From Oleispirillum sp963678075 (GTDB lineage: Bacteria > Pseudomonadota > Alphaproteobacteria > Rhodospirillales > Rhodospirillaceae), in NCBI GenBank assembly GCA_963678075.2, contig CAXXPK010000003.1:248001-312000 (forward strand): a stretch of DNA of 64,000 bases, in the 5' to 3' direction. The position numbers and the translations under genes are program-made. Below, piece by piece: positions 29,584-38,330 of the stretch; positions within the stretch are counted from its first letter, which is position 1, and each line of letters begins with the position of its first letter. Below the pieces are notes generated by a model, which was not told the origin of the DNA, did not search any database, and worked only from the letters and a program-made list of their open reading frames with translations.

Positions 29584-29907
29584 TTAAGGTTCGATCCAGA
29601 AGAGGAGGAGTACCGCGATGATGACGGCGGCAAAGAAGATATCCGCGCATCGGTCATATCGGGTGTGGATACGCCGCCAATCCTTGAGGCGAGCGAAGAG
29701 GTTCTCGATCCTATGACGCTGGCGATAGAAGGTTTTGTCGTAAGCGTACTGGGTTTTGCGATGACGCATTGGCGGGATGCATGTAGCGATCCCTCTCTGT
29801 GTCAAAGCCTCTCGAAGGGGATCACCGTCATAGCCCTTGTCGGCGATCAGGACGTTGGCCTTGGGAAATAGGTCGAGCAACAGCATCGCGCCTTTGTGAT
29901 CGCTCAT
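29584..29907 (-). CDS. IS427-like transposase, OrfB frame
   Basis: Same 107-residue C-terminal transposase frame as at 15167-15490, with one amino-acid difference (KTFYRQ for KTLYRQ). Carries the second catalytic Asp (ADKGYDGDPL) and the Glu (RHRIENLFARLK). Confidence 0.8.
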   Translation of the reverse strand: MSDHKGAMLLLDLFPKANVLIADKGYDGDPLREALTQRGIATCIPPMRHRKTQYAYDKTFYRQRHRIENLFARLKDWRRIHTRYDRCADIFFAAVIIAVLLLFWIEP

Positions 29908-29975
29908 TTGCCCCTCGCTGAGCAGCAGGATGAGGGGCCTTCCTTGTCCGTCGCAAACCGCATGAAGCTTGGAGT

Positions 29976-30365
29976 TCAGTCCGCCTTTTGTGCGTCCGAT
30001 ACATCGGGGAAGAGCCCCTTTTTATAGAGGCTCGCGGCGGTCCGATGAGCTTTCAGGTGGGTTGCATCGATCATCAACCGGTCTGGAGGGCCAGCCTCTC
30101 CCGTCAAGGCCGCGAAGATCCGGCTGAACACCCCAAGTCGGCTCCAGCGAACGAAACGATTATAGAGGGTTTTGTGGGGGCCATAGACAGGTGGTGCATC
30201 TCGCCACCGTAAGCCGTTGCGGATCACATGAACGATGCCGCTGATCACTCGCCGATCATCAACCCGCAGCACGCCATGCGATAGCGGGAAATGCGGCTCG
30301 ATCTTCGCCAACTGCCTCTCTGACAACCAAAACAGATCACTCGTGGATGGGGTCCTCCCTCCCAT
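29976..30365 (-). CDS. IS427-like transposase, OrfA frame
   Basis: Same 129-residue N-terminal transposase frame as at 15559-15948 with a few substitutions (for example HGVLRVDD for HGVPRVDD). Expected to be joined to OrfB by ribosomal frameshifting near YKKGLFP. Confidence 0.8.
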   Translation of the reverse strand: MGGRTPSTSDLFWLSERQLAKIEPHFPLSHGVLRVDDRRVISGIVHVIRNGLRWRDAPPVYGPHKTLYNRFVRWSRLGVFSRIFAALTGEAGPPDRLMIDATHLKAHRTAASLYKKGLFPDVSDAQKAD

Positions 30366-30416
30366 GAGTGAATCAGCCGCCGATCTGCCTGACAATAATT
30401 TAATGGGTCCTGAGTC

Positions 30417-30786
30417 TAGTGTTATCCGAGGGTTTCCGCGATGCGGGCATGGGATTCATCGAAAAGCGCGGACGAGGCTGCCCAGGGCGGTTCGACCCGC
30501 CGTCGCGGTCTGGGTCGTGCCATTCACGGTTGAATGGGGCAAGTTTTTCGGGGCGGCGACGGTTGCCTCCCCGTTCCCGGCAATTCCGCAGCGTTCCAGC
30601 GATCCTCGCGATTCGTGATGGAGCGGGCGTGGACCGAAAACCCGATGCCGGGGCGGCAAATGCGATTTTTCAGGGAGTTGGAGATTGCGGGGTGGCCATG
30701 CCTCGGGTAAATAGAGACGATACTGAAACAAAAAAATTCCCCGCCGCGTCCTTCGGCGGGGCGACCGACCCGCCCAAGGATGGTTC
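30417..30786. other. Intergenic gap between IS copy 3 and the MarR gene
   Basis: No credible gene: the open frames here have no family character and conflicting composition. It holds the MarR leader and the hairpin listed at 30733-30761. The left part directly at the IS edge has no identifiable remnant. Confidence 0.5.
30733..30761 (-). terminator. Possible Rho-independent terminator (minus strand)
   Basis: Read on the minus strand, an 8-bp stem CCCCGCCG / CGGCGGGG with a seven-base loop is followed by AATTTTTT. It could end minus-strand transcripts running out of the yej-fliN operon under the MarR gene, or it could simply be a structured MarR leader. Confidence 0.5.
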
Positions 30787-31446
30787 ATGTCGCAAAAGCT
30801 CTCCCTCGTTGAAGCCCTTGACCTTTGGCAAAGGGTGAGCGTCGCGAGCGTTCGGCAGGATGCGCCGGACCTTTCGGCACGTCAGATGGCGCTGTTGCTG
30901 ACCGTCTATCTGACTCCGCCGCAGCACACCGTGCGCGGCTTGGCGGAAACCCTGCAGGTTTCCAAACCTGCGGTGACCCGCGCCGTCGATCGGCTGAGCG
31001 AACTGGGCATGGTCAAGCGCAAGGTAGACGACAAGGATCGCCGCAGCGTTCTGATTCAGCGCACCGTCAAGGGATCGGTTTTCTTGCGGGAATTCGGCGA
31101 TACCATCGTCTCCGCCAGCGATTCGGACGCTCCGGGCGCGCTCGGCCAACTTCGATCGAAGTTGAAATCCCCGCGAATCCGGTTCGCGGGCGGAACAGAT
31201 TCCGTGTCCCGTCAGACGCGGGTGAACAACGAGCGCACGATTTCGGTCAGCGCGATGCCCAGTTTGTCATCGTCGGTCACCGTGACCTCGCCGCGCGCGA
31301 TCAGGATGTTGTTGGCGAACACGTTCACCGGCTCGTCGGTCTTGCGGTCCAGTTCCACCACCGCGCCACGGCCCAGCTTCAGCAACTGGTGCACCCGCAG
31401 ATCGGCCTTGCCCAGCACCACCGAGATTTCCACCGGAACGTCATAG
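30787..31446 (+). CDS. MarR-type transcriptional regulator, abnormally long frame
   Basis: Residues 1 to about 110 form a normal winged-helix MarR protein: SARQMALLLTVYL, HTVRGLAETLQVSKPAVTRAVDRL (recognition helix), MVKRKVDDKDRRSVLIQ. Such regulators normally stop soon after VFLREFGD, near position 31130. Here the frame stays open and runs 235 bases antisense into fliN; that extra tail (rich in S and T) looks like translated antisense DNA. Either a stop was lost or the C-terminus is frameshifted. Target genes cannot be told. Confidence 0.7.
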   Translation: MSQKLSLVEALDLWQRVSVASVRQDAPDLSARQMALLLTVYLTPPQHTVRGLAETLQVSKPAVTRAVDRLSELGMVKRKVDDKDRRSVLIQRTVKGSVFLREFGDTIVSASDSDAPGALGQLRSKLKSPRIRFAGGTDSVSRQTRVNNERTISVSAMPSLSSSVTVTSPRAIRMLLANTFTGSSVLRSSSTTAPRPSFSNWCTRRSALPSTTEISTGTS

Positions 31447-31574
31447 ATCGCCTCGCGGTTGGCGGGGCGCGTCGGCTCGGCGGCGGCCTTTTTCGCGGCT
31501 TCCTCGGCCTCGATTTCCGCCAATGCGGCGGCCATATCCATATCGTCGTCGTCGGTTTGGTTTTCGTCGGCCAT
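31212..31574 (-). CDS. fliN: Flagellar motor switch protein FliN
   Basis: A 120-residue protein with an acidic, low-complexity N-terminus (about 1-40) and the SpoA-type FliN domain: YDVPVEISVVLGKADLRVHQLL, GRGAVVELDR, NILIARGEV. FliN sits in the cytoplasmic C-ring and helps switch rotation. It stands alone, 28 bases downstream of yejF on the same strand, with no other flagellar gene in the window. The MarR frame overlaps its 3' half on the other strand. Confidence 0.9.
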   Translation of the reverse strand: MADENQTDDDDMDMAAALAEIEAEEAAKKAAAEPTRPANREAIYDVPVEISVVLGKADLRVHQLLKLGRGAVVELDRKTDEPVNVFANNILIARGEVTVTDDDKLGIALTEIVRSLFTRV

Positions 31575-31602
31575 GACATGCCCTCGCCCGGTTCAGCGCA
31601 CC

Positions 31603-33210
31603 CTACAGATTAGGCGTGATGGGGTTAAGATTTGGTAGCGCGGCGGCCAGCAACGCCTGGGTATAGGGATGTTCGGGCGCCGTCAGAACCCGTGCCGCGG
31701 GTCCGCTTTCGACGACGCGACCGCCCTTCATCACCAGGATATCGTCGGCCAGGGCGCGCACCACTTTAAGGTCGTGACTGATGAACAGGAAGGCGATGTT
31801 CAGGCGATCCTGAATATCGCGTAAAAGATCGACGATCTGCGCCTGCACGGAAACGTCCAGGGCCGAGGTCGGTTCGTCCAGGATCAGCAGCTTCGGCCCC
31901 AGGATCAGGGCGCGGGCGATGGCGATGCGCTGACGTTGCCCGCCCGAGAACTCGTGCGGATAGCGGTCCTGCATGTCGGCGGAGAGCCCGACCTCGACCA
32001 GGGCCTGGCCGATGCGGTCGCGGCGCTGGTCGTGGGAGAGGCCGGGGGCGTGGATGTCCAGGCCCTCGCCGACGATGCCGCCCACCGACAGGCGCGGGCT
32101 GAGAGAGCCATAGGGGTCCTGGAAGACGATCTGCATCGCCTTGCGCAAGGGGCGCAGGCGGGCGCGCCCCAGGGCGGAAATCTCGGTCCCGTCGAAACGA
32201 ATCGTCCCCTTTGATCCGATCAATCGCAGCAGGGCGAGGCCGAGCGTGCTTTTCCCTGATCCCGATTCCCCGACCACGCCCAGGGTGCGGCCGGGTTGCA
32301 GGGCCAGATCGATGCCATCCACCGCCTTGACGTAGCCATGGGTGCGGCGCAGCAGCCCGCCTTTCAGCGGGAACCAGACCTTCAACCCGGCGGCGGTCAG
32401 CACCGGAGCCTCGGCGGTGGCGGCGCGCGGGCCGCGCGGCGTCGGCTGGGCGGAAAGCAGGCGGCGGGTATAGTCGTGTCGCGGCGCCGCGAACAGTTGG
32501 GCGGTGGGCGCGGTTTCGACGATGCGGCCCTTGGTCATCACCGCGACTCGGTCGGCGATCCGCCGCACGATCCCCAGGTCGTGGGTGATGAACAAAACCG
32601 CCATTCCCAGGCGCGTTTGCAGCGCCTTCAGCAGGTCGAGAATCTGCGCCTGGATGGTGACGTCCAGGGCGGTGGTCGGTTCGTCGGCTATCAACAGATC
32701 GGGGTCGTTGGCCAGGGCCATGGCGATCATCACCCGCTGCCGCTGTCCGCCTGAAAGCTCGTGCGGCAGGGCGTCGATGCGGGACTCCGGGTCGGGCAGG
32801 CCGACCAGACGCAACAGCTCGACGACGCGGGCGCGCGCCGCCGGTCCGGTCAGGCCCTTGTGCAGGGCCAGGGTCTCGCCGATCTGGCGACCGATGCCGT
32901 GCAGCGGGTTCAGCGAAGTCATCGGCTCCTGAAACACCATGCCGACGCGGCCGCCGCGCAAGCCGCACAGGTCGGACGGGGTCATCGCCAGAACCTCGTC
33001 ACCGTCGAAGCGAATGCTGCCGGTGGCGCGTGCCGAAGACGGCAGCAGGCGCAGAATCGACAGCGCGGTGACCGACTTGCCGGATCCCGATTCTCCGACC
33101 AGGGCCAGGGTCTCGCCCCAGTTCAGGGTGAAGCCGATGCCGTCCGCCGCCGGGGCGGCATCGCCGAAGACGATGGACAGGTCCGATATCTCCAAAAGCG
33201 GCGCGGTCAT
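31603..33210 (-). CDS. yejF: Peptide/microcin-type ABC transporter, double ATPase YejF
   Basis: Two fused ABC ATPase domains of 535 residues energise the YejABEF importer. Each half has Walker A (GESGSGKS, at about residues 39 and 320), the signature LSGGQRQR / FSGGQRQR, and Walker B ending in DEPTTALD or DEPTSALD. An oligopeptide-transporter C-terminal segment follows each half. The ATG at 33210 overlaps the yejE stop (ATGA), so translation is coupled. Much longer open sequence upstream in this frame runs through yejE and is not coding. Confidence 0.92.
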   Translation of the reverse strand: MTAPLLEISDLSIVFGDAAPAADGIGFTLNWGETLALVGESGSGKSVTALSILRLLPSSARATGSIRFDGDEVLAMTPSDLCGLRGGRVGMVFQEPMTSLNPLHGIGRQIGETLALHKGLTGPAARARVVELLRLVGLPDPESRIDALPHELSGGQRQRVMIAMALANDPDLLIADEPTTALDVTIQAQILDLLKALQTRLGMAVLFITHDLGIVRRIADRVAVMTKGRIVETAPTAQLFAAPRHDYTRRLLSAQPTPRGPRAATAEAPVLTAAGLKVWFPLKGGLLRRTHGYVKAVDGIDLALQPGRTLGVVGESGSGKSTLGLALLRLIGSKGTIRFDGTEISALGRARLRPLRKAMQIVFQDPYGSLSPRLSVGGIVGEGLDIHAPGLSHDQRRDRIGQALVEVGLSADMQDRYPHEFSGGQRQRIAIARALILGPKLLILDEPTSALDVSVQAQIVDLLRDIQDRLNIAFLFISHDLKVVRALADDILVMKGGRVVESGPAARVLTAPEHPYTQALLAAALPNLNPITPNL

Positions 33211-34244
33211 TGAGTTTTCCTGGGGTCGAAGGCATCGCGTACCGCCTCGCCGACGAAGACGAGAAGGCTCAAAAGCAGCGACACCACGATAAAGCCGGAC
33301 AGGCCCAGCCACGGCGCTTGCAGGTTTTCCTTGCCCTGGCGCAACAAGTCGCCCAGCGAAGCGGAACCGGGTGGCAACCCCAGCCCCAGGAAGTCGAGAG
33401 AGGTCAACGCCACCACCGCGCCGGACAACACGAAGGGCAGGAAGGTGATGGTCGCCACCATCGCGTTGGGCAGGACGTGGCGGATCACGATGCGCACGTC
33501 CGACAGTCCCAGGGCGTGGGCGGCCCGCACGTATTCGAAGTTCCGCGCGCGCAGGAACTCGGCCCGCACCACGCCGACCAGCGCGGTCCAGCTGAACAGC
33601 AGCAGGATCGTCAACAGCGTCCAGAACCCCGGCACGATGGCCGAGGACACGATGATCAGGATGAACAGTTGCGGCAGGCTGCCCCAGATTTCCAGAAAGC
33701 GCTGGAAGAGCAAATCGACCCAGCCGCCCAGATAGCCCTGCACCGCGCCGGCGGCGACCCCGATCGCCGAGGCGGTGACGGTCAGCGCCAGGCCGAACAG
33801 CACCGAGACCCGGAAGCCATAGATCAGCCGCGCCAGGACGTCGCGGCCCTGGTCGTCGGTGCCGATCCAGTTGTCGGCCGACGGCGGCGACGGCGCGGGC
33901 TGGGCCAGGTCGTAGTTGACGGTGGCATGGGAAAAGCGGATCGGCGGCCATGCCGCCCAGCCGTGTTCGGCGATCTGGGCGCGGAGGAAGGGGTCGCGGT
34001 AATCGGCGGAGGTGGGGAAATCGCCGCCAAAGGTGGTTTCCGGATAATCGACCGCGACCGGAACGAACAGCGCACCGTCGTATTGCACCAGCAACGGGCG
34101 GTCGTTGGCGATCACTTCGGCCAGCAGGCTGATCCCGAACAGGGTCAGGAACACCATCAGCGACCAGAACCCCCGCCGGTTGGCGCGGAACGCGCCCAGG
34201 CGGCGGCGGGTTACCGGCGAGAGTTCCAGACGCGGCAGCGGCAT
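33207..34244 (-). CDS. yejE: Peptide ABC transporter permease YejE
   Basis: Inner-membrane permease of 345 residues. It begins with a cytoplasmic RRRLGAFRANRRGFWSL segment and a first helix, a long periplasmic loop, then the binding-protein-dependent permease domain starting IGTDDQGRDVLARLIYG. The EAA-type loop (EYVRAAHALGLSD) contacts the ATPase. About six helices. Coupled to yejF by a four-base overlap and preceded by yejB one base away. Confidence 0.92.
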   Translation of the reverse strand: MPLPRLELSPVTRRRLGAFRANRRGFWSLMVFLTLFGISLLAEVIANDRPLLVQYDGALFVPVAVDYPETTFGGDFPTSADYRDPFLRAQIAEHGWAAWPPIRFSHATVNYDLAQPAPSPPSADNWIGTDDQGRDVLARLIYGFRVSVLFGLALTVTASAIGVAAGAVQGYLGGWVDLLFQRFLEIWGSLPQLFILIIVSSAIVPGFWTLLTILLLFSWTALVGVVRAEFLRARNFEYVRAAHALGLSDVRIVIRHVLPNAMVATITFLPFVLSGAVVALTSLDFLGLGLPPGSASLGDLLRQGKENLQAPWLGLSGFIVVSLLLSLLVFVGEAVRDAFDPRKTQ

Positions 34245-34245
34245 C

Positions 34246-35355
34246 TCAGACCTCCCGTGCCGCGAAGTCGATGCGCGGATCGACCGCGTGATAGGTCAGA
34301 TCGCCGATCAGGCCGAGCACCAGACCCAGCAGGCTGAAGGCGTAAAGGGTGCCGAACATCACCGGATAGTCGCGGTTCATCGCCGCCTCGAACCCCAAAA
34401 GGCCGATGCCGTCCAGCGAGAAAATCACCTCGATCAACACCGATCCGGTGAACAGCATGCCGATCAAGGTCGCTGGGAAGCCCGCGATCACCACCAGCAT
34501 CGCGTTGCGAAAGACGTGGCCGTACAGCACGCGATGTTCGCTCAAGCCCTTGGCGCGGGCGGCCAGCACGTACTGCTTGTTGATTTCTTCCAGGAAGGCG
34601 TTCTTGGTCAGCATGGTCAACCCGGCGAAGCCGCCGATCGACAGGGTGGTGACCGGCAGGGTCAGATGCCAGGCGTAATCCGCGATGCGCGCGGACCAGG
34701 ACAGGTCCGCCCAGTTGTCCGAGGTCAACCCGCGCAAGGGGAACCAATTCAGATGCCGCCCCCCCGCGAAGACGATGATCAGCAGAATGGCGAACAGGAA
34801 GCCCGGCACCGCGTGGCCGACGATGATCGCCCAGCTGCTGGCGACGTCGAAGCGGGAGCCATCCTTCACCGCCTTCCTGACCCCCAAGGGGATCGAAATC
34901 AGATAGATGATCAGGGTGCTCCAAATGCCGAGCGAGGCCGACACCGGCAGCTTTTCCAGGATCAGATCGACCACCGAGGCATCGCGGTAATAGCTTTTCC
35001 CCAGGTCGAAGGCGGCATAGGACCGCACCATCAGCAGAAAACGGGTCAAGGGCGGCTTGTCGAATCCCATCTGCCGTTCCAGATCGGCGATGAAGGCGGG
35101 GTCCAGCCCCTGCGCGCCGCGATACTTCGAGGCGGCGTTTCCGGCATCGGCGATCCGTGCCGCCGGGCGGGTGGTTTCCGCCGCGCCGGTGCCGGAAATC
35201 CGTGCCGTGGCGTCGGTGGTCTGGCCGTCCAGCCGCGCCAGAATCTGCTCGATCGGGCCGCCCGGCGCCAACTGCACGAACAGGAAATTGACGCCGATGA
35301 TTCCCAACAGGGTCAGCGGGATCAACAGCAATCGGCGAACCACATAGGCGAGCAT
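34246..35355 (-). CDS. yejB: Peptide ABC transporter permease YejB
   Basis: Second permease of the Yej importer, 369 residues. It starts MLAYVVRRLLLIPLTLLG with the usual first helix, and has PGGPIEQ, a periplasmic loop, and the permease domain with the EAA loop YVLAARAKGLSEHRVLY. The ATG at 35355 is chosen because the open frame upstream crosses the palindromic repeat between yejA and yejB. One base separates it from yejE. Confidence 0.92.
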   Translation of the reverse strand: MLAYVVRRLLLIPLTLLGIIGVNFLFVQLAPGGPIEQILARLDGQTTDATARISGTGAAETTRPAARIADAGNAASKYRGAQGLDPAFIADLERQMGFDKPPLTRFLLMVRSYAAFDLGKSYYRDASVVDLILEKLPVSASLGIWSTLIIYLISIPLGVRKAVKDGSRFDVASSWAIIVGHAVPGFLFAILLIIVFAGGRHLNWFPLRGLTSDNWADLSWSARIADYAWHLTLPVTTLSIGGFAGLTMLTKNAFLEEINKQYVLAARAKGLSEHRVLYGHVFRNAMLVVIAGFPATLIGMLFTGSVLIEVIFSLDGIGLLGFEAAMNRDYPVMFGTLYAFSLLGLVLGLIGDLTYHAVDPRIDFAAREV

Positions 35356-35383
35356 CGGCGTTCCTTGAAAGTGCGCGGGCTCC

Positions 35384-35520
35384 GCCCGCACCCGCACAGG
35401 GTCGCGGACCCTGTGGACCCATTCCTTTTTACACGGAAACCACGGTTCTGTCGCGTCTCGCGCAAAAACCGATACGCATGGGGTGCGCGAGGGGTCCGCG
35501 CCCCCTCGCCACGGTTTGTC
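35384..35520. repeat. Composite palindromic intergenic element, copy 1
   Basis: Contains a perfect dyad CACAGGGTCGCGGACCCTGTG (35394-35414), then GACCCATTCC, a T-rich stretch, AAAACCGATACGCATGGGG, and a second dyad GCGAGGGG-TCCGCG-CCCCCTCGC, ending in GGTTTGT. The same order of blocks, with different dyad sequences, appears at 37340-37503. The element lies between yejA and yejB on the minus-strand operon and could form mRNA hairpins there. Confidence 0.6.
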
Positions 35521-35522
35521 CT

Positions 35523-37412
35523 TTACGGGCGCTTTAACGTCTTGTCCTTGCCGTTGTCGATCCACCAGCTCCAGGTATCGGCGCCGCAGATCGTGGTTTT
35601 TTGGGGCAGGCCGAAGCGGTTCCAATAGGCCAAGCGGTCATGCGGCAGGTACCACTGCGGGATGACGTAGTGGCCCCACAGCAGCACGCGGTCCAGCGCC
35701 CGGCTGGCGGTGATCAGTTCGGCGCGGTCCTTGGCGAGGACGATGCGGCGGATGATTGCGTCCACGGCGGGGGATTTGACGCCGATCACGTTGCGCGATC
35801 CGGGGCGGTCGGCACTCTCCGATCCGAAGAAGTTTCCCTGTTCGTTGCCCGGCGACAGCGACTGGGCGAAGCTGCCGATCATCATGTCGAAGTCGTATTC
35901 CCGCACCCGGTTCTGGTGCTGGTTGACATCGACGGTGCGGAGCGTCGCCTCGACACCGATTTTCTTCAAATTCTTGATGAAGGGCAGGCCAATCCGTTCC
36001 CAGGCCGCGCCCTGGGCGGCGTTGATCATGATCTCGAAGCGCAAGGGGCGACCGCTGGCGGTTTCGGTCATCACGCCGTTCTTGATCGCCCAGCCAGCGC
36101 CCCGCAGCATGGCGAGCGCGGTCTTCAGATTGTTGCGCAGGCCGTTTTCGCCGACCACCTTGGGCGTGGCGTAGACGGTGGTGAAGACCTCGGGCGGCAG
36201 CTTGGCGCGGAACGGTTCCAGAATCGCCAGTTCCGCCGCGTCGGGCAGGGCACGCGCCGCCAGTTCCGAATTATCGAAGTAGCTTTCGGTGCGGCGATAG
36301 GCGCCATGGAACAGGGTGGTGTTGGTCCATTCGAAGTTGAAGGCATGGGCCAGGGCGGCGCGCACGCGCGGGTCCTGGAACAGCGGACGGCGGATGTTGA
36401 AGACGAACCCCTGCATGCCGGACGGCGTATGGTGCGGGATCTCGGCGCGGATCACCCGCCCGTCGGCGACGGCGGGGAAGTCATAGGCGGTGGCCCACTT
36501 CTTCGCCTCGTACTCGGTGATGATGTCGAAGGCCCCGGCCTTGAAGGCCTCCAGCGCCACCGTGGTGTCGCGATAATAGTCGTAGCGCACGGTGTCCGGG
36601 TTGTAGCGACCCTTGTTGACCGGCAGGTCGCGGCCCCAATAGTCCTTGACCCGTTCATAGACGATGGAGCGCCCGGCCTCGGCCGTGGCGATTTTGTAGG
36701 GGCCGCTGCCCAAGGGTGGCTCCAGCGTCGTCGCGGTGAAGTCGCGGGTCCGCCAGTAATGCTTCGGCAGCACCAGCATCTGGCCGATGATCAGCGGCAG
36801 TTCGCGGTTGCCCGCCTCGCGGAAGGTAAAGGTCACGGCGCGCGGCCCGGTCTTTTCGGCCTTGGCCACTCCGGCGTAATAGCTGCGATAGAAGGGATCT
36901 CCCTTGTCGCGCAGGGTTTCGAAGGAAAATACCACGTCGTCCGGGGTGATCGGCTGGCCGTCGTGCCAGCGGGCTTCCGGGCGCAGGTCGAACCGTACCC
37001 AGGAACGATCCTCGGGTACCGTGATGGTCTTGGCTATCTGGCCGTATTCGGTGAAGGCCTCGTCCAGGGCGGAGGCCATCAGGGTGTCGTTGGTCAGCCC
37101 CAGGCCCACCGCCGACATTCCCTTCAGGGTATAGGGGTTCAGGGTGTCGAAGCCGCCGATCGCGTGCAGGCGCAAGGTTCCGCCCTTCGGCGCGGCGGGA
37201 TCGACATAGGCGAAGTGGGTGAAATCGGCGGCATAGGCGGGGGCGCCATGCATCGCCATGCCGTGCATCGGCTTCGGGGTTTCGGCCAGGGCGGGGGCGG
37301 CGAGGGCGGTCAACGCGGCGAACAGGAAGGCGAGGGCGCTGCCCTGAACCCGTCGGGGCCTGGAGGCCCCGGACTCCCACTCGTTTCCTGCCGCGTAGCG
37401 GCAACCGACCAT
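35523..37412 (-). CDS. yejA: Peptide ABC transporter substrate-binding protein YejA
   Basis: Periplasmic family 5 binding protein (about 629 residues) that captures peptides for YejBEF. A hydrophobic signal segment (FLFAALTALAAPALA) is followed by KPMHGMAMHG, the YVDPAAPKGGTLRL start of the mature domain, ARWHDGQPITPDDVVFSFE, and the closing GADTWSWWIDNG. The N-terminus is odd: the first 21 residues from the only available ATG (37412) are encoded by a palindromic intergenic element, so the natural start codon may have been lost or lies at a non-standard codon. The rest of the gene is intact. Confidence 0.88.
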   Translation of the reverse strand: MVGCRYAAGNEWESGASRPRRVQGSALAFLFAALTALAAPALAETPKPMHGMAMHGAPAYAADFTHFAYVDPAAPKGGTLRLHAIGGFDTLNPYTLKGMSAVGLGLTNDTLMASALDEAFTEYGQIAKTITVPEDRSWVRFDLRPEARWHDGQPITPDDVVFSFETLRDKGDPFYRSYYAGVAKAEKTGPRAVTFTFREAGNRELPLIIGQMLVLPKHYWRTRDFTATTLEPPLGSGPYKIATAEAGRSIVYERVKDYWGRDLPVNKGRYNPDTVRYDYYRDTTVALEAFKAGAFDIITEYEAKKWATAYDFPAVADGRVIRAEIPHHTPSGMQGFVFNIRRPLFQDPRVRAALAHAFNFEWTNTTLFHGAYRRTESYFDNSELAARALPDAAELAILEPFRAKLPPEVFTTVYATPKVVGENGLRNNLKTALAMLRGAGWAIKNGVMTETASGRPLRFEIMINAAQGAAWERIGLPFIKNLKKIGVEATLRTVDVNQHQNRVREYDFDMMIGSFAQSLSPGNEQGNFFGSESADRPGSRNVIGVKSPAVDAIIRRIVLAKDRAELITASRALDRVLLWGHYVIPQWYLPHDRLAYWNRFGLPQKTTICGADTWSWWIDNGKDKTLKRP

Positions 37413-37503
37413 CACGCGGAAGCGATGGCTCGATGGCGTTTTACGCGAAAACCAAAACGAACGGGATGCGCGAAGGGCCCGCGGCCCTTCGCAAGGGTTT
37501 GTT
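37340..37503. repeat. Composite palindromic intergenic element, copy 2
   Basis: Dyad GGGGCC-TGGA-GGCCCC, then GGACTCCCACTCGTTTCC, TTTTACGCGAAAACC, and a second dyad GCGAAGGG-CCCGCGG-CCCTTCGC ending in GGGTTTGT. The block order matches the copy at 35384-35520. It overlaps the 5' end of yejA and separates it from hisN. Confidence 0.6.
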
Positions 37504-37537
37504 TTTTCGGCGCGACGGAACGGCATGGTGGTGTTCC

Positions 37538-38329
37538 TTATGGGGCGAGGGCATCCTTCGCCTCGTCGAACAGTGCGGACGATCCGGCGGCGAGGATGCG
37601 CCCGGTGACGGTCGCCGTGGTCAGGGCGGGCGGCTGACCGGTCCAGTCGGCGATGCGTCCACCGGCGCCTTCGATCACCGGGATCAGGGCGGCATAGTCG
37701 TAGAGTTTCAAATCCGCCTCGCAGACCAGATCGATGCAGCCGCAGGCTAGCAGGCCATAGGCGTAGCAGTCCGCGCCGAAGCGGGTGGATTTGACGCTTT
37801 TCGACAGGCGTGAAAAGGCATCCGTTTCCGCGCCGGGGGCGAACATTTCGGGCGCGGTGGAATAGAGGTAAGCCTGGTTCAGGGATCGGCCTTGGCGGGT
37901 GCGGATTTCCTGGCCGTTCAGGGTCGAGGTATGGCCCCTGGCGCCCAGCCACAGTTCGCCGGTGATCGGCTGGAAGATCGCGCCCAGCACCGCTTCGCCC
38001 TGGTGCAACAGGGCGATCAGGGTGCTGAAGCAGGGCTTTCCGGTGATGAAGCTTTTGGTGCCGTCGATCGGGTCGATCACCCAGGTGTGGACGGCACCTT
38101 CGCGGGTGGCGGCGAATTCCTCGCCGATCACGCCGTCCATCGGACGCTCCGCCGCCAGGATGCGGCGCAGCGTCTGTTCGGTTTCGCGGTCGGCGATGGT
38201 AACCGGACTGGCGTCCGCCTTGTCGTCGATCGGGATCGGCTGACGGAAATAGCGTTTGGCGATCGGCTCTGCCGCCGCTGCCAGACGCAGAGCCAGGTCG
38301 ATCAGCGAACGGTCGATCGCCGCCGCCAT
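37538..38329 (-). CDS. hisN: Histidinol-phosphatase, inositol-monophosphatase type
   Basis: Removes phosphate from histidinol phosphate in histidine synthesis; Mg-dependent. The 263-residue protein shows the family metal sites VTIADRETE, GEEF, WVIDPIDGTKSF and LYDYAALIPVIEGAGG, where the KLYDYAALIP wording favours HisN over inositol monophosphatase. The ATG at 38329 follows argB by a single base. Downstream a palindromic element separates it from yejA. Confidence 0.87.
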   Translation of the reverse strand: MAAAIDRSLIDLALRLAAAAEPIAKRYFRQPIPIDDKADASPVTIADRETEQTLRRILAAERPMDGVIGEEFAATREGAVHTWVIDPIDGTKSFITGKPCFSTLIALLHQGEAVLGAIFQPITGELWLGARGHTSTLNGQEIRTRQGRSLNQAYLYSTAPEMFAPGAETDAFSRLSKSVKSTRFGADCYAYGLLACGCIDLVCEADLKLYDYAALIPVIEGAGGRIADWTGQPPALTTATVTGRILAAGSSALFDEAKDALAP

Positions 38330-38330
38330 C

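Larger units (their letters stand above)
29571..30416 (-). mobile_element. IS5-family (IS427-like) element, copy 3
   Basis: Complete copy, same orientation and near-identical sequence to copy 2, differing at only scattered single bases. The ends read GGCTCAGGACTCATTAA on the left and TTAATGGGTCCTGAG on the right, an imperfect inverted repeat. No clear target duplication is visible. Confidence 0.87.

Noticed and set aside
30419..30838. A 139-codon frame right of IS copy 3
   Set aside because: No family resemblance; it starts at the IS edge and runs into the MarR gene in another frame.
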